A stretch of 14,266 nt of DNA from JBFGCM01 sp041581135 (lineage in GTDB: Bacteria > Actinomycetota > Acidimicrobiia > Spongiisociales > UBA5794): assembly GCA_041581135.1 (NCBI GenBank), contig JBFGCM010000093.1:1-14266 (forward strand), written 5' to 3'. The position numbers were made by a program, and so were the translations under genes. Below are positions 6,770 to 13,091 of this stretch, in pieces. Position 1 is the first letter of the stretch. Each line of letters opens with the position of its first letter. The notes beneath the pieces are model-generated. The model had not been told where the DNA came from and made no database searches. It worked only from the letters and a program-made list of their open reading frames with translations.

Positions 6770-7771
6770 TCAGTGGAAGCCGGCGAGGTTCCGCAGCTCG
6801 TCGAGCTGATCCTCGGTGCCGATACCGACCACGACCTGGCCGGGCTGGATATCCACATCCGGATCGGGATTGAGCGTGAGCAGCCCACTCGGGTCTTCAA
6901 TGGCGAGCACGAGCGCACCCGCCCTCCCCCGCAGGTCGATGTCGCGCAGCGAGCGCCCGGCGATCTCGGAGCCTTCTGCGACTTTGAGCTCCTCGACGCG
7001 GAACTCCACCAGCCGACCGCTCACCACCAGATCGATGAAGTCGGCCAGGTAGGGCTCCACGGCCAACGCCGCGAGACGGTGGGCACCGACCACCTGGGGT
7101 GCCACCACACGGTCGGCACCGGCGAGATAGAGCTTCTTTTCGGACTCGGCATCGGTGGCACGCGAGATCACGTGCAAGTCCTTGCGAATCGCCTTCGACG
7201 ACAACACGATGACGAGATTGTCCGAATCGGCGCGAACGGCGGCAATGAGCACCGTGGCGCGCTCGATGCCTGCGTCGCGCAGCACTTCGTCGCGGGTGGC
7301 ATCACCCTCGATGACCAATGCGCCATTCTCGACGGCGTGGGAGACCCGTTCAGGGTCGACGTCGATGACCACCACTTGCGACCGGTGGCGCACCTGCTCC
7401 CACACCTCTCTTCCCACACGACCGAACCCACACACGACCACGTGGTTCTCGAGTCCGGCGATCTCCTGGCTCATCCGTTTGAGTTGTCTCCTGCCCCCGA
7501 GCAACGCTTCGACGGTGTTCTCCAACGCGAGGCCCGCAGTGTAGAGAACAGTCCCCAGCCCGGAGACGATGAGCACGACGGTGAGCAGCTGACCGGTCCG
7601 GCTCAGGCCTCCCCCGACTTCCTTGAAGCCCACCGTGGAGATGGTGATGACGGTCATGTACGCCGCATCGACGGGGCCCATGCCCTCCACCAGCATGTAG
7701 CCGACCGTGCCGGCGGCGGTGACCAGGCCGAGCAGTCGCAGGCCGACCCGTAGCCGACTCCAGGATGTCAC
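6770..7771 (-). CDS. two-TM potassium channel with cytoplasmic RCK/TrkA domain
   Basis: A 333-residue MthK-like channel subunit. TM1 is at about residues 9-30 and a pore helix with filter ITISTVGFKEV at about 42-52. The filter has TVGF in place of TVGY, a variant seen in bacterial channels. TM2 is at about 58-84. An RCK_N Rossmann domain then begins with HVVVCGFGRVGREV (GxGxxG nucleotide motif) and VVVIDVDPERV, and runs to about residue 225. RCK_C (TrkA-C) fills 245-333, including AEGSEIAGRSLRDIDLRGRAG and PDVDIQPGQVVVGIG. It would gate K+ (or other monovalent cation) flux in response to a ligand such as Ca2+ or a nucleotide; the ligand is not evident. The GTG start at 7771 overlaps the upstream stop as GTGA. 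A 165-bp gap follows. Confidence 0.93.
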   Translation of the reverse strand: MTSWSRLRVGLRLLGLVTAAGTVGYMLVEGMGPVDAAYMTVITISTVGFKEVGGGLSRTGQLLTVVLIVSGLGTVLYTAGLALENTVEALLGGRRQLKRMSQEIAGLENHVVVCGFGRVGREVWEQVRHRSQVVVIDVDPERVSHAVENGALVIEGDATRDEVLRDAGIERATVLIAAVRADSDNLVIVLSSKAIRKDLHVISRATDAESEKKLYLAGADRVVAPQVVGAHRLAALAVEPYLADFIDLVVSGRLVEFRVEELKVAEGSEIAGRSLRDIDLRGRAGALVLAIEDPSGLLTLNPDPDVDIQPGQVVVGIGTEDQLDELRNLAGFH

Positions 7772-8265
7772 TGCTCGGTACCGGCTCCGAAGTCCTCCGG
7801 TTCGACCTCGTCGAGGAACTCACGGAAGCGCTCGATCTGATCTTCCTGGGTCTCGTCGCGGATCTCGACTCCAGCCTCGTCCAGCACCTCGCGGGCGGCG
7901 AACAGATCGGCCTCCGAGCGGGCGGCGAGGGCGATGGCATCGGATGGCCGGGCAGAGAGGTGGACCTCCTCGCCGTTCTGCGCCATGACCAAGTCGGCGT
8001 AGAACGTACCGCCCTTCAACTCGGTGACGACGACACGGGTGATCGTGCCACCGAGCGCCTCAGCCACCAGCTTCATCAGGTCATGGGTCAGCGGGCGTTG
8101 TGGCTCGACGCCCTGGAGGGCGAACGCGATCGCCGTTGCCTCGCCGGTGCCGATCCAGATGGGCAGGATGCGTTGGCCTCCCTGTTCCCTCAGCAACAGG
8201 ATCGGAGTGTTGGTCGGTAGCTCGATACGGACCCCGACCAGCTCCATAGGGACTGGATCGCTCAT
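7768..8265 (-). CDS. bifunctional nuclease family protein (BFN domain, DUF151), Rv1829-like
   Basis: A 165-residue protein made almost entirely of one BFN domain (PF02577). Recognisable parts are MELVGVRIELPTNTPILLLRE, then RILPIWIGTGEATAIAFALQGVEPQRPLTHDLM, ITRVVVTELKGGTFYADL and the signature LSARPSDAIALAARSEADLF. An acidic tail completes it. Plant homologues have RNase/DNase activity; in actinobacteria the role is poorly known. It sits with ftsR and Rv1830-like merR as in mycobacteria, but here hpt and a carboxypeptidase are inserted upstream. The ATG at 8265 overlaps the hpt stop as ATGA, and the 3' end overlaps the channel gene. Confidence 0.94.
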   Translation of the reverse strand: MSDPVPMELVGVRIELPTNTPILLLREQGGQRILPIWIGTGEATAIAFALQGVEPQRPLTHDLMKLVAEALGGTITRVVVTELKGGTFYADLVMAQNGEEVHLSARPSDAIALAARSEADLFAAREVLDEAGVEIRDETQEDQIERFREFLDEVEPEDFGAGTEQ

Positions 8266-8846
8266 GGCGCCAGCCTATCAGGGCCAGGTTCGAACACCTC
8301 GGTCGCGAGCGAATCCGGGAAGCTCTTGAGATGCTGTAGATCGAGGACTGCCCAGATCGAGCGCAGATTGCGGTAACGGCCCTCCCAGTCCAGTCCGTAG
8401 CCGAGGAGGAACTCGTCACCCACCTCGAACCCGCGGTACTCGATGGGCACATCGACGATGCGTCGCGGCGCCTTGTCCAACAGCGCAACCGTCGCCAGGC
8501 TGGCAGGTTCCCGAGTAGCCAAGATCCGCAGCAGTGAGGTCAACGTGAGCCCCGTATCGACGATGTCCTCGACGATGAGCACATGCCGGTCCTGCAGCGG
8601 GGTGGAGGTGTCGAGCGCGATGTTGACCCGGCCCTCGTCACCGAAGCGTGTCAGCGACAGGAATTCGGTCTCGATCTCGGGCTGGAGATGACGCACCAGG
8701 TCGGCCATGAAGATCAGCGAACCGTGGAGGACGCCGACGATGACCGGAGGGTCGTCGGCATAGTCGGCGGCGATCTCATCGCCGAGTTGGGCGACGCGCT
8801 CTTGCAGCGTGTCTGCATCGATCACCTCGACGAAGGGCGTCGTCAT
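8262..8846 (-). CDS. hpt: hypoxanthine-guanine phosphoribosyltransferase
   Basis: A 194-residue type I phosphoribosyltransferase that converts hypoxanthine or guanine plus PRPP to IMP or GMP. VIVGVLHGSLIFMADL (about 35-50) is the PPi loop region. VLIVEDIVDTGLTLTSLL (about 89-106) is the PRPP-binding motif with the Glu-Asp pair. LLDKAPRR and GFEVGDEFLLGYGLDWEGRYRNL are the purine-binding and C-terminal motifs typical of bacterial Hpt. Its N-terminus overlaps the carboxypeptidase stop and its C-terminus the nuclease start, both as ATGA, so it is deep inside the operon. In many bacteria hpt lies beside tilS and ftsH; here it does not. It complements add in purine salvage. Confidence 0.96.
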   Translation of the reverse strand: MTTPFVEVIDADTLQERVAQLGDEIAADYADDPPVIVGVLHGSLIFMADLVRHLQPEIETEFLSLTRFGDEGRVNIALDTSTPLQDRHVLIVEDIVDTGLTLTSLLRILATREPASLATVALLDKAPRRIVDVPIEYRGFEVGDEFLLGYGLDWEGRYRNLRSIWAVLDLQHLKSFPDSLATEVFEPGPDRLAP

Positions 8847-9892
8847 CGGTCACCACCCAGCACCACTGGCAGGCGGCTGCCCAGCCATGCGCGCACTCGC
8901 TCGTATCCCGGCGTCGTGCCGGCCGGGGTCGCGAGCTCGGCCCCATCGGGTAGCGGCTCGAGGGCGGCAACACGGTCCCGCAGGTCGGCGCGCAGCCGGA
9001 GCGGCATCACTTCGCCTCCCCCGCCCTGCTCCTCGGCGAGGCCGGCCAGCAGCCGCTCTCCCACACCCTGGGTGGTGAACGCCCACTCGAGGAGTGCCCG
9101 GCTGTCGGCAAAGTGATCCTCCGAGCCCATGACCACCGCGAACACCGTGCGGTCGCCGCGCACTGCGGCCGATACCAGCACCCTGCCGGCCAGGTTGGTG
9201 AAGCCGGTCTTGAGACCAACCACGCCGGGGTAGGCACCGAGGAGGCGGTTGGTGCTGACTGCTCGCCTCGGCCTGCCTTCGGGGTCGGAACGGAACTTCA
9301 CCACCTTGGTCTCGGCCAGTGCGGCGATCACCGGCTCCCCATAGGCGACCACGCCGAGCGTCAACAGATCGCGTGCCGAGGTGTAGTGATCAGGCTCGTC
9401 CAGACCATGCGGATTCGTGAAGCGGGTGTGAGTGAGACCAAGCTCCGCGGCGGTCTCGTTCATCATGTCGGCGAATCCGGCGACCGATCCGCCGACATGC
9501 TCGGCTATCGCCACGGCGGCGTCATTGGCCGAGCGCACCATGATGGCGGTGAGCAGCTCACGCAACGTCCACTCCTCGCCCGGGATCAGATCGATCTCCG
9601 CTTCACCCACGGCGGCGGCATCCTCGGAGATGGTCACGACCTCATCGAGCTCCGCGTTCCGAACCGCCACCAGGGCGGTCATGATCTTGGTGACCGACGC
9701 CATGGGGCGCTCCTCGATGGCGTCGCGAGACGCCAACACCACGTCTGCGTCGGCGTCGTACACGATCCACGCCTCCGCGCTCACGGGCGGGACGTCTCGA
9801 ATCTCCCATGCCGGTGGGGTCGCCAACACGCTGGGCGCAACGCCGACGGAGAGGACGAGCGCGACCGACGCGGCCGTGGTGCGGCGCCTCAT
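8843..9892 (-). CDS. secreted D-alanyl-D-alanine carboxypeptidase (peptidase S11 / low-molecular-weight PBP)
   Basis: A 349-residue exported serine peptidase that removes the terminal D-Ala of peptidoglycan stem peptides. The N-terminus MRRRTTAASVALVLSVGVAPSVLA is a signal peptide with likely cleavage after Ala24. The catalytic motifs are complete: S-x-x-K at 66-69 (ASVTKIM), S-x-N at 121-123 (RSANDAAVAIAEH) and K-T-G at 228-230 (VGLKTGFTNLAG). NPHGLDEPDHYTSARDL (about 160-176) is also family-typical. No C-terminal amphipathic anchor is obvious, and the remaining 60 residues are Arg/Pro/Gly-rich. The ATG at 9892 overlaps the ftsR stop (ATGA) and the 3' end overlaps hpt. Coupling to FtsR suggests co-regulation of cell-wall trimming with division (inference). 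Confidence 0.95.
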   Translation of the reverse strand: MRRRTTAASVALVLSVGVAPSVLATPPAWEIRDVPPVSAEAWIVYDADADVVLASRDAIEERPMASVTKIMTALVAVRNAELDEVVTISEDAAAVGEAEIDLIPGEEWTLRELLTAIMVRSANDAAVAIAEHVGGSVAGFADMMNETAAELGLTHTRFTNPHGLDEPDHYTSARDLLTLGVVAYGEPVIAALAETKVVKFRSDPEGRPRRAVSTNRLLGAYPGVVGLKTGFTNLAGRVLVSAAVRGDRTVFAVVMGSEDHFADSRALLEWAFTTQGVGERLLAGLAEEQGGGGEVMPLRLRADLRDRVAALEPLPDGAELATPAGTTPGYERVRAWLGSRLPVVLGGDR

Positions 9893-10581
9893 CCGTCGAG
9901 CAGTCGCCTGAGCCGGGCCCGGATGATGCCGTCGTGCACCTGCACCGACGCTTGGGCGCCGTCTGCCAGCGCCTCGGCGGCGCGCCGGCGATTGTCGGGA
10001 TTGCGGTGCCGCAACAGTGGCGTCACGAGCTGGCGCAGGAGGTCCGCCTCCCGATCGGCCGCCAGCCGGATCGTGCGCAGGTGGCGCGCTTCCAAGCCGA
10101 TCCCGAGCAAACGGTTGACGGCCTTGCCGATGACCACATCGTCGTCGCGGTAGGTGGCGCTGCCGTCCTCGGCGATCGTGGGCGCCAAGAGCCCTTCGTT
10201 GGTGATGGCCTCGAGCTGCTCTTCACTGAGCCCGGCGGCGCGTCGCATCTCTTCGGACGTGAGCGAGACTCCGCTGGTGCTGAAATAGGCCTCCGGGGGC
10301 GGCCCGCTCTCGGGTGCGGTGGCACCGTCCTCGCCGTGTTCCCACGCAGTGAGCTTCGACTTGATCACCTTCAGCGGCAGGAAGTGGTCGCGCTGCTCGC
10401 GCAGGATGTAGCGGATCCGGTTCAGATCCTCGTCGCTGAACTGCCGGTAGCCCGCGGCGCTCCGGCCCGGCTGCACCAAGCCCTTGCCCTCGAGGAATCG
10501 GACCTTGGATACGGTCAGTTCCGGGAACTCGTCCCGGAGCCGGCTGATGACCTCACCGATGCTGTAGGTCTGCTCCGCCAT
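9889..10581 (-). CDS. ftsR: MerR-family transcriptional regulator FtsR (Rv1828-like)
   Basis: A 230-residue regulator. In Corynebacterium the homologue FtsR activates ftsZ expression. The N-terminal winged HTH (about 5-78) reads YSIGEVISRLRDEFPELTVSKVRFLE, then GLVQPGRSAAGYRQFSDEDLNRIRYILR, with the long 'DEFPELTVSKVRFLE' spacer characteristic of this family. A linker with HGEDGATAPESGPPP joins a second domain (about 104-230, SLTSEEMRRAAGLSEEQLEAI through the helical C-terminus) that resembles a second MerR-like fold. The gene starts 3 nt after the FHA gene stop (TGAGGCATG) and ends in an ATGA overlap with the carboxypeptidase gene. Order gcvH-FHA-ftsR is conserved in actinobacteria. Confidence 0.93.
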   Translation of the reverse strand: MAEQTYSIGEVISRLRDEFPELTVSKVRFLEGKGLVQPGRSAAGYRQFSDEDLNRIRYILREQRDHFLPLKVIKSKLTAWEHGEDGATAPESGPPPEAYFSTSGVSLTSEEMRRAAGLSEEQLEAITNEGLLAPTIAEDGSATYRDDDVVIGKAVNRLLGIGLEARHLRTIRLAADREADLLRQLVTPLLRHRNPDNRRRAAEALADGAQASVQVHDGIIRARLRRLLDG

Positions 10582-10584
10582 GCC

Positions 10585-11004
10585 TCACTCGTCGCCTCGA
10601 GCGACGATGAGATGGAACTTGCCGACGATCACCTCGTCGGAAGTCTTCAGCTCGGCATCATCCCGCCGTTCTCCGTTGACATACGTGCCGTTGGTGGAGC
10701 CCATGTCAACGACGCGAAGCGTGTCGCCCTCGACCACGAACTTGCAATGGCGCCGCGACACGGTGATGTCCTCGAGGAAGATGTCGCTGTCGGCGTCGCG
10801 CCCTGCGGTGGTCTCGCCTTCGCCGAGCACGAACGACAGCCCGGCTCGGGGCCCCCGTTCCACGACGAGTGCCCAACGGAATGCTCCCGCGATGGGCTGC
10901 TCGGCGGGCGCCACCCCCGGGGCGACGGCCGGCAAGTACATCTCGGTGGGAGCGTCCTCGTAGTGGATGCCCTCACCGTCGGTGCGACGTGGATCGTCGT
11001 TCAT
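10585..11004 (-). CDS. garA: FHA-domain protein, GarA/OdhI-like
   Basis: A 139-residue cytosolic signalling protein from the ATG at 11004; an in-frame ATG at 11013 would add three residues. GarA/OdhI proteins bind and inhibit 2-oxoglutarate dehydrogenase and act on glutamate dehydrogenase and glutamate synthase, controlled by Ser/Thr kinases. The FHA domain spans about 46-135, with TAGRDADSDIFLED (Gly68-Arg69), VSRRHCKF (Ser83, His86) and DMGSTNGTYVNGE (Ser103-Thr-Asn-Gly), the phosphothreonine-binding residues. In the N-terminal tail, YEDAPTEMYLP carries Thr20. GarA has a phosphorylatable ETTS motif in this region; here only one Thr is present, so kinase control is plausible but not certain. 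Position between gcvH and ftsR supports the name. Confidence 0.88.
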   Translation of the reverse strand: MNDDPRRTDGEGIHYEDAPTEMYLPAVAPGVAPAEQPIAGAFRWALVVERGPRAGLSFVLGEGETTAGRDADSDIFLEDITVSRRHCKFVVEGDTLRVVDMGSTNGTYVNGERRDDAELKTSDEVIVGKFHLIVARGDE

Positions 11005-11011
11005 GGGTTGC

Positions 11012-11017
11012 ATCGTA
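11012..11017 (-). promoter_or_regulatory. candidate -10 element for a leaderless FHA/garA mRNA
   Basis: TACGAT on the minus strand ends 7 nt before the ATG at 11004, in the 50-bp gap after gcvH. No Shine-Dalgarno sequence precedes that ATG. If used, the GarA-like protein begins at 11004 and is made from a leaderless transcript. No good -35 is seen. Confidence 0.4.
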
Positions 11018-11054
11018 GCGGTCGATGGAGCTGGTCCGGCCTCTCTCGGGAGGT

Positions 11055-11435
11055 CTATTCGATGCTGGCGGCGTAGCCGGCGGCATCCAGCAGGCCGGAG
11101 AGGTCGGGTTCGCCCTCTGCGTGCATCACGGCGATCCAGCCATCCTCGTACGGTGAGCTGTTGACCAGCTCGGGCGCCTCGACGAGTGCTTCGTTGACCT
11201 CGACCACGGTTCCGGCGACCGGGGCATACACCTCGCCCACCGACTTGGTCGACTCGATCTCTGCGAAGGTGTCGCCCGCCGCATACGTCGCACCGACCTT
11301 GGGAAGCTCGACGTAGACGATGTCGCCCAGCTCGTCCTGCGCGTAGTCGGTGATGCCGAGACGCAAGCGACCGTCGCCCTCGTCCTTGATCCACTCGTGT
11401 TCGGCCGTGTACTTCAGATGGTCTGGTGTCAGCAA
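11055..11435 (-). CDS. gcvH: glycine cleavage system H protein
   Basis: A 126-residue lipoyl carrier that shuttles the aminomethyl intermediate between GcvP, GcvT and GcvL. The N-terminus LKYTAEHEWIK and the segment LGITDYAQDELGDIVYVELPKVG are family hallmarks. The lipoylation motif is EIESTKSVGEVYAPVAG with Lys64. The C-terminus has NSSPYEDGWIAVM. Length is typical. The start appears to be TTG at 11435, with GGGAG about 6 nt upstream; no ATG or GTG lies in frame nearby that would keep the conserved N-terminus. A 35-nt gap separates it from the pgsA-like gene, and the FHA gene follows. GcvT is encoded more than 5 kb downstream on the same strand. Confidence 0.96.
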   Translation of the reverse strand: MLTPDHLKYTAEHEWIKDEGDGRLRLGITDYAQDELGDIVYVELPKVGATYAAGDTFAEIESTKSVGEVYAPVAGTVVEVNEALVEAPELVNSSPYEDGWIAVMHAEGEPDLSGLLDAAGYAASIE

Positions 11436-11470
11436 ACCCTTCTCCCTCGTGATCCCGTGAATCTAGCGGT

Positions 11471-12025
11471 TCAGCCCGTCACCGCTCGCTTGTCCCGCAC
11501 CAGCCGCATGGCGTCGCCGAGGTAGAGGAACGCCGCTGCGTAGTACAACACGACGCCGGGGACCCCCACGAGCCACCCGGCAACCACCAGCGGATCGAAC
11601 GGGGTGCCCTCACCGACATAGAACCACGCGATGGCGGCATACAGCATGAGCGTGGCCAACTTCCCGATGCCACGCACTGCGATCTTGGAGCCGGCGGCGA
11701 CACCAACGAACAGCGCACCGATGGCCACCAGTACCTCTCGCACCACCAGGGCGCCGGCGAACCAGGGGTTCAGTACTCCTGCGATCCAACCGCCGAGCAC
11801 GGCCACGCCCACCGCCAACCGATCGGCGAGCGGATCGAGGAACTTGCCGATTTCGCTCACCTGATCCAGCCGGCGAGCGAGGTAGCCGTCGACCCAATCG
11901 GTGGCCCCGATGAGCCCGAGCAACCAGCCGGCCGCCGCCGCGTTGTCCCGCCCGAACAGCAGCCACAAGAACACAGGTACCAGCAGCAACCGGACGAAGG
12001 AGACCAGGTTGGGAATGGTGAGCAA
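11471..12025 (-). CDS. pgsA: CDP-alcohol phosphatidyltransferase, PgsA-like
   Basis: A 184-residue integral membrane enzyme with the full CDP-alcohol phosphotransferase signature: Asp43, Asp46-Gly47, Ala50-Arg51, Gly60, Asp64 and Asp68 in TDWVDGYLARRLDQ and GKFLDPLADR. About six hydrophobic segments are visible (roughly 7-24, 31-42, 70-86, 88-108, 118-138 and 145-168). It would transfer a phosphatidyl group from CDP-diacylglycerol to an alcohol. Glycerol-3-phosphate (phosphatidylglycerophosphate synthase) is the best guess from the N-terminus LTIPNLVSFVRLLLVP; inositol phosphate or another acceptor cannot be excluded. M. tuberculosis pgsA2 lies a few genes from gcvH in the same way. The start is TTG at 12025, only 2 nt after the previous stop. 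Confidence 0.9.
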   Translation of the reverse strand: MLTIPNLVSFVRLLLVPVFLWLLFGRDNAAAAGWLLGLIGATDWVDGYLARRLDQVSEIGKFLDPLADRLAVGVAVLGGWIAGVLNPWFAGALVVREVLVAIGALFVGVAAGSKIAVRGIGKLATLMLYAAIAWFYVGEGTPFDPLVVAGWLVGVPGVVLYYAAAFLYLGDAMRLVRDKRAVTG

Positions 12026-12027
12026 GG

Positions 12028-12435
12028 TCAGCCGGCCTCGAACACCCGGAATGAGACTCGCGCCAACTCAGTTTCGCCGTAGTCGATGACGAATGCGTAC
12101 CCCTTGGCGTCGGTGAACTGGACGTTGTAGAAGGGACTCACCATCGGAACGATGCTCGTGGAGCCAGGGGGCAGGTTCGGCGGTGAACCCACCCGGAGCT
12201 TGCCCCGCGCTTGCACTCCGGTGTCCGTACCGTCCTCGTCGATGAGCCGGATGTGGATCTCGAGGTCCCGATGGCGCTCATCTGGGTCGACCTCGGCGAC
12301 CAGTGCGAGGCTCAGCGCGCGATAGACCATGGGCAGCTTCCGTGCGGTGATCGTGTCGAATCCGCCGCCGAGGATGTAGAGCTTGCCGTTCTGCACCTGG
12401 GCGGCGTCGGCGAGCATGGCGGTGGTCAGCTTCAC
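12028..12435 (-). CDS. DUF6941-like conserved hypothetical protein
   Basis: A 135-residue soluble protein from a GTG at 12435. The N-terminus KLTTAMLADAAQVQNGKLYILGGGFDTI matches what I recall of the DUF6941 family ('LLxADaAQVxxGKLyilGGGw'). ALVAEVDPDERHRDLEIHIRLIDEDG follows, then the mid-domain GSPPNLPPGSTSIVPMVSPFYNVQF and a final VIDYGETELARVSFRVFEAG. It looks like a single beta-rich domain, with no signal peptide and no catalytic motif. The function is unknown. The gene ends 2 nt before the pgsA-like gene. Its GTG overlaps the TGA of a doubtful upstream ORF. A later ATG (codon 7) would cut into the conserved N-terminus. Confidence 0.85.
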   Translation of the reverse strand: MKLTTAMLADAAQVQNGKLYILGGGFDTITARKLPMVYRALSLALVAEVDPDERHRDLEIHIRLIDEDGTDTGVQARGKLRVGSPPNLPPGSTSIVPMVSPFYNVQFTDAKGYAFVIDYGETELARVSFRVFEAG

Positions 12436-12677
12436 GCTGTACCCGGTCGCGCAGCACGGGCGAGATGAAGCCGATGCTCGAAGCAGTGGGCATCGTGAGG
12501 TTGGGTACCGACGGTGACGGGCGTCTGGGCGTCATAGCCCGGAGCACCGGCGTTGCCGCCGCTCTCGGCCCGCACGGCACCCTCGCGCGATGGCATCGAG
12601 ACAAAGCCGAACCGGTCGTGGGTCACGCCGGCTTCCCGGTTCTCGACGTAGGCGTGTTGAAGAGACATGAGCGGCAT
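12432..12677 (-). CDS. possible small hypothetical gene (81 residues), doubtful
   Basis: An 81-residue frame from an ATG at 12677 (a second ATG lies at codon 4) ends in a GTGA overlap with the DUF6941-like gene, the junction style of this operon. The first half (SLQHAYVENREAGVTHDRFGFVSM) has high GC at third codon positions, like real genes here. The second half does not, and another frame looks better there, so a frameshifted or decayed gene is possible. No family is recognised, no ribosome-binding site is evident, and a perfect palindrome sits just upstream. It could also be plain leader sequence of the operon. Confidence 0.35.
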   Translation of the reverse strand: MPLMSLQHAYVENREAGVTHDRFGFVSMPSREGAVRAESGGNAGAPGYDAQTPVTVGTQPHDAHCFEHRLHLARAARPGTA

Positions 12678-12681
12678 GGGC

Positions 12682-12698
12682 CGAGGCTAATAGCCTCG
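12682..12698. promoter_or_regulatory. perfect 17-bp palindrome, candidate operator
   Basis: CGAGGCTA-A-TAGCCTCG has two 8-bp arms around a single central base and lies 4 bp upstream of the ATG at 12677. It is at the 5' boundary of the minus-strand operon. On the minus strand it contains TATTAG, a poor -10-like hexamer. A dimeric regulator site is the simplest reading. A terminator is unlikely with a one-base centre. Confidence 0.45.
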
Positions 12699-12938
12699 AC
12701 CCGATCTCGTGCCGAGGACGGTCCGCGCAGTCGGCCGGGCTGCCACACGCAGAGGGTCCTCACTCAGACGGCGTAGTGCGTGTTTAGGCCGGCGAAGAGT
12801 TGCCCGCCTCTTCTCGAGTCCGGGACCATCCCGGTCAACGAATCTTCGATCCGGGCGCACCAGCGCACCCCTACCCGTACAGGCAGTACCTCCCACGTTG
12901 CCAGGTCCTACACGGACGATCCAGACTCGCGTTTCGAC
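12699..12938. other. intergenic region with small inverted repeats, no gene seen
   Basis: No convincing coding region lies on either strand; frames present here are arginine-rich antisense-like translations. It holds GAAGAG/CTCTTC (12794-12799 with 12808-12813) and CCGGGA-cca-TCCCGG (12820-12834), two small hairpins in a row. A weak plus-strand promoter is possible: TTGCCA (12898-12903) and CAGACT (12922-12927) with an 18-bp spacer. That would start transcription just before the stem at 12939. Confidence 0.4.
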
Positions 12939-12998
12939 GACTGCGCGGCACACCGGGAACGAGGCCGGTAGGTTTCGATGAAGCAAAGCCGCGCGGTC
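12939..12998 (+). ncRNA. structured RNA candidate in the leader of the heptad-repeat gene
   Basis: GACTGCGCGGC (12939-12949) pairs with GCCGCGCGGTC (12988-12998) to give 11 base pairs, one of them G-U. Inside it ACCGG (12952-12956) pairs with CCGGT (12965-12969). An 18-base purine-rich strand (12970-12987, ending in GCAAA) stays unpaired on the 3' side. This asymmetric shape suggests a regulatory leader, but it matches no riboswitch class I can name. A folded DNA or terminator role is not excluded. Confidence 0.35.
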
Positions 12999-13036
12999 AC
13001 CAACCCAAAGCCGTTGCAGGCTGTCCAGAAGGGGAT

Positions 13037-13067
13037 GTGGCAGGTGTGCCGGCCGGTTCCGAGCCAC
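13037..13067 (+). promoter_or_regulatory. hairpin just upstream of the ribosome-binding site of the heptad-repeat gene
   Basis: GTGGC (13037-13041) and GCCAC (13063-13067) enclose a GC-rich loop with the self-complementary CCGGCCGG. It ends 9 nt before the AGAGGAG ribosome-binding site (13077-13083), so it could affect translation. An alternative GGTG/CACC pairing is also possible. Confidence 0.3.
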
Positions 13068-13091
13068 CGCCTATACAGAGGAGTGGATGCA

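Noticed and set aside
12939..13030. c-di-GMP-I (GEMM) riboswitch, suggested by GCAAAGCC in the leader
   Set aside because: The second conserved arm and tetraloop-receptor features are absent and the stem layout differs, so no class name was assigned.
12687..13067. Minus-strand ORF of 126 residues in the intergenic region
   Set aside because: It is arginine-rich with no recognisable motif or ribosome-binding site, and it crosses the structured leader. It is probably a high-GC chance frame.
12978..13091. 38-residue N-terminal extension of the heptad protein from an ATG at 12978
   Set aside because: It would bury the signal peptide. The GTG at 13092 has a well-spaced AGAGGAG site and puts the signal peptide at the N-terminus.
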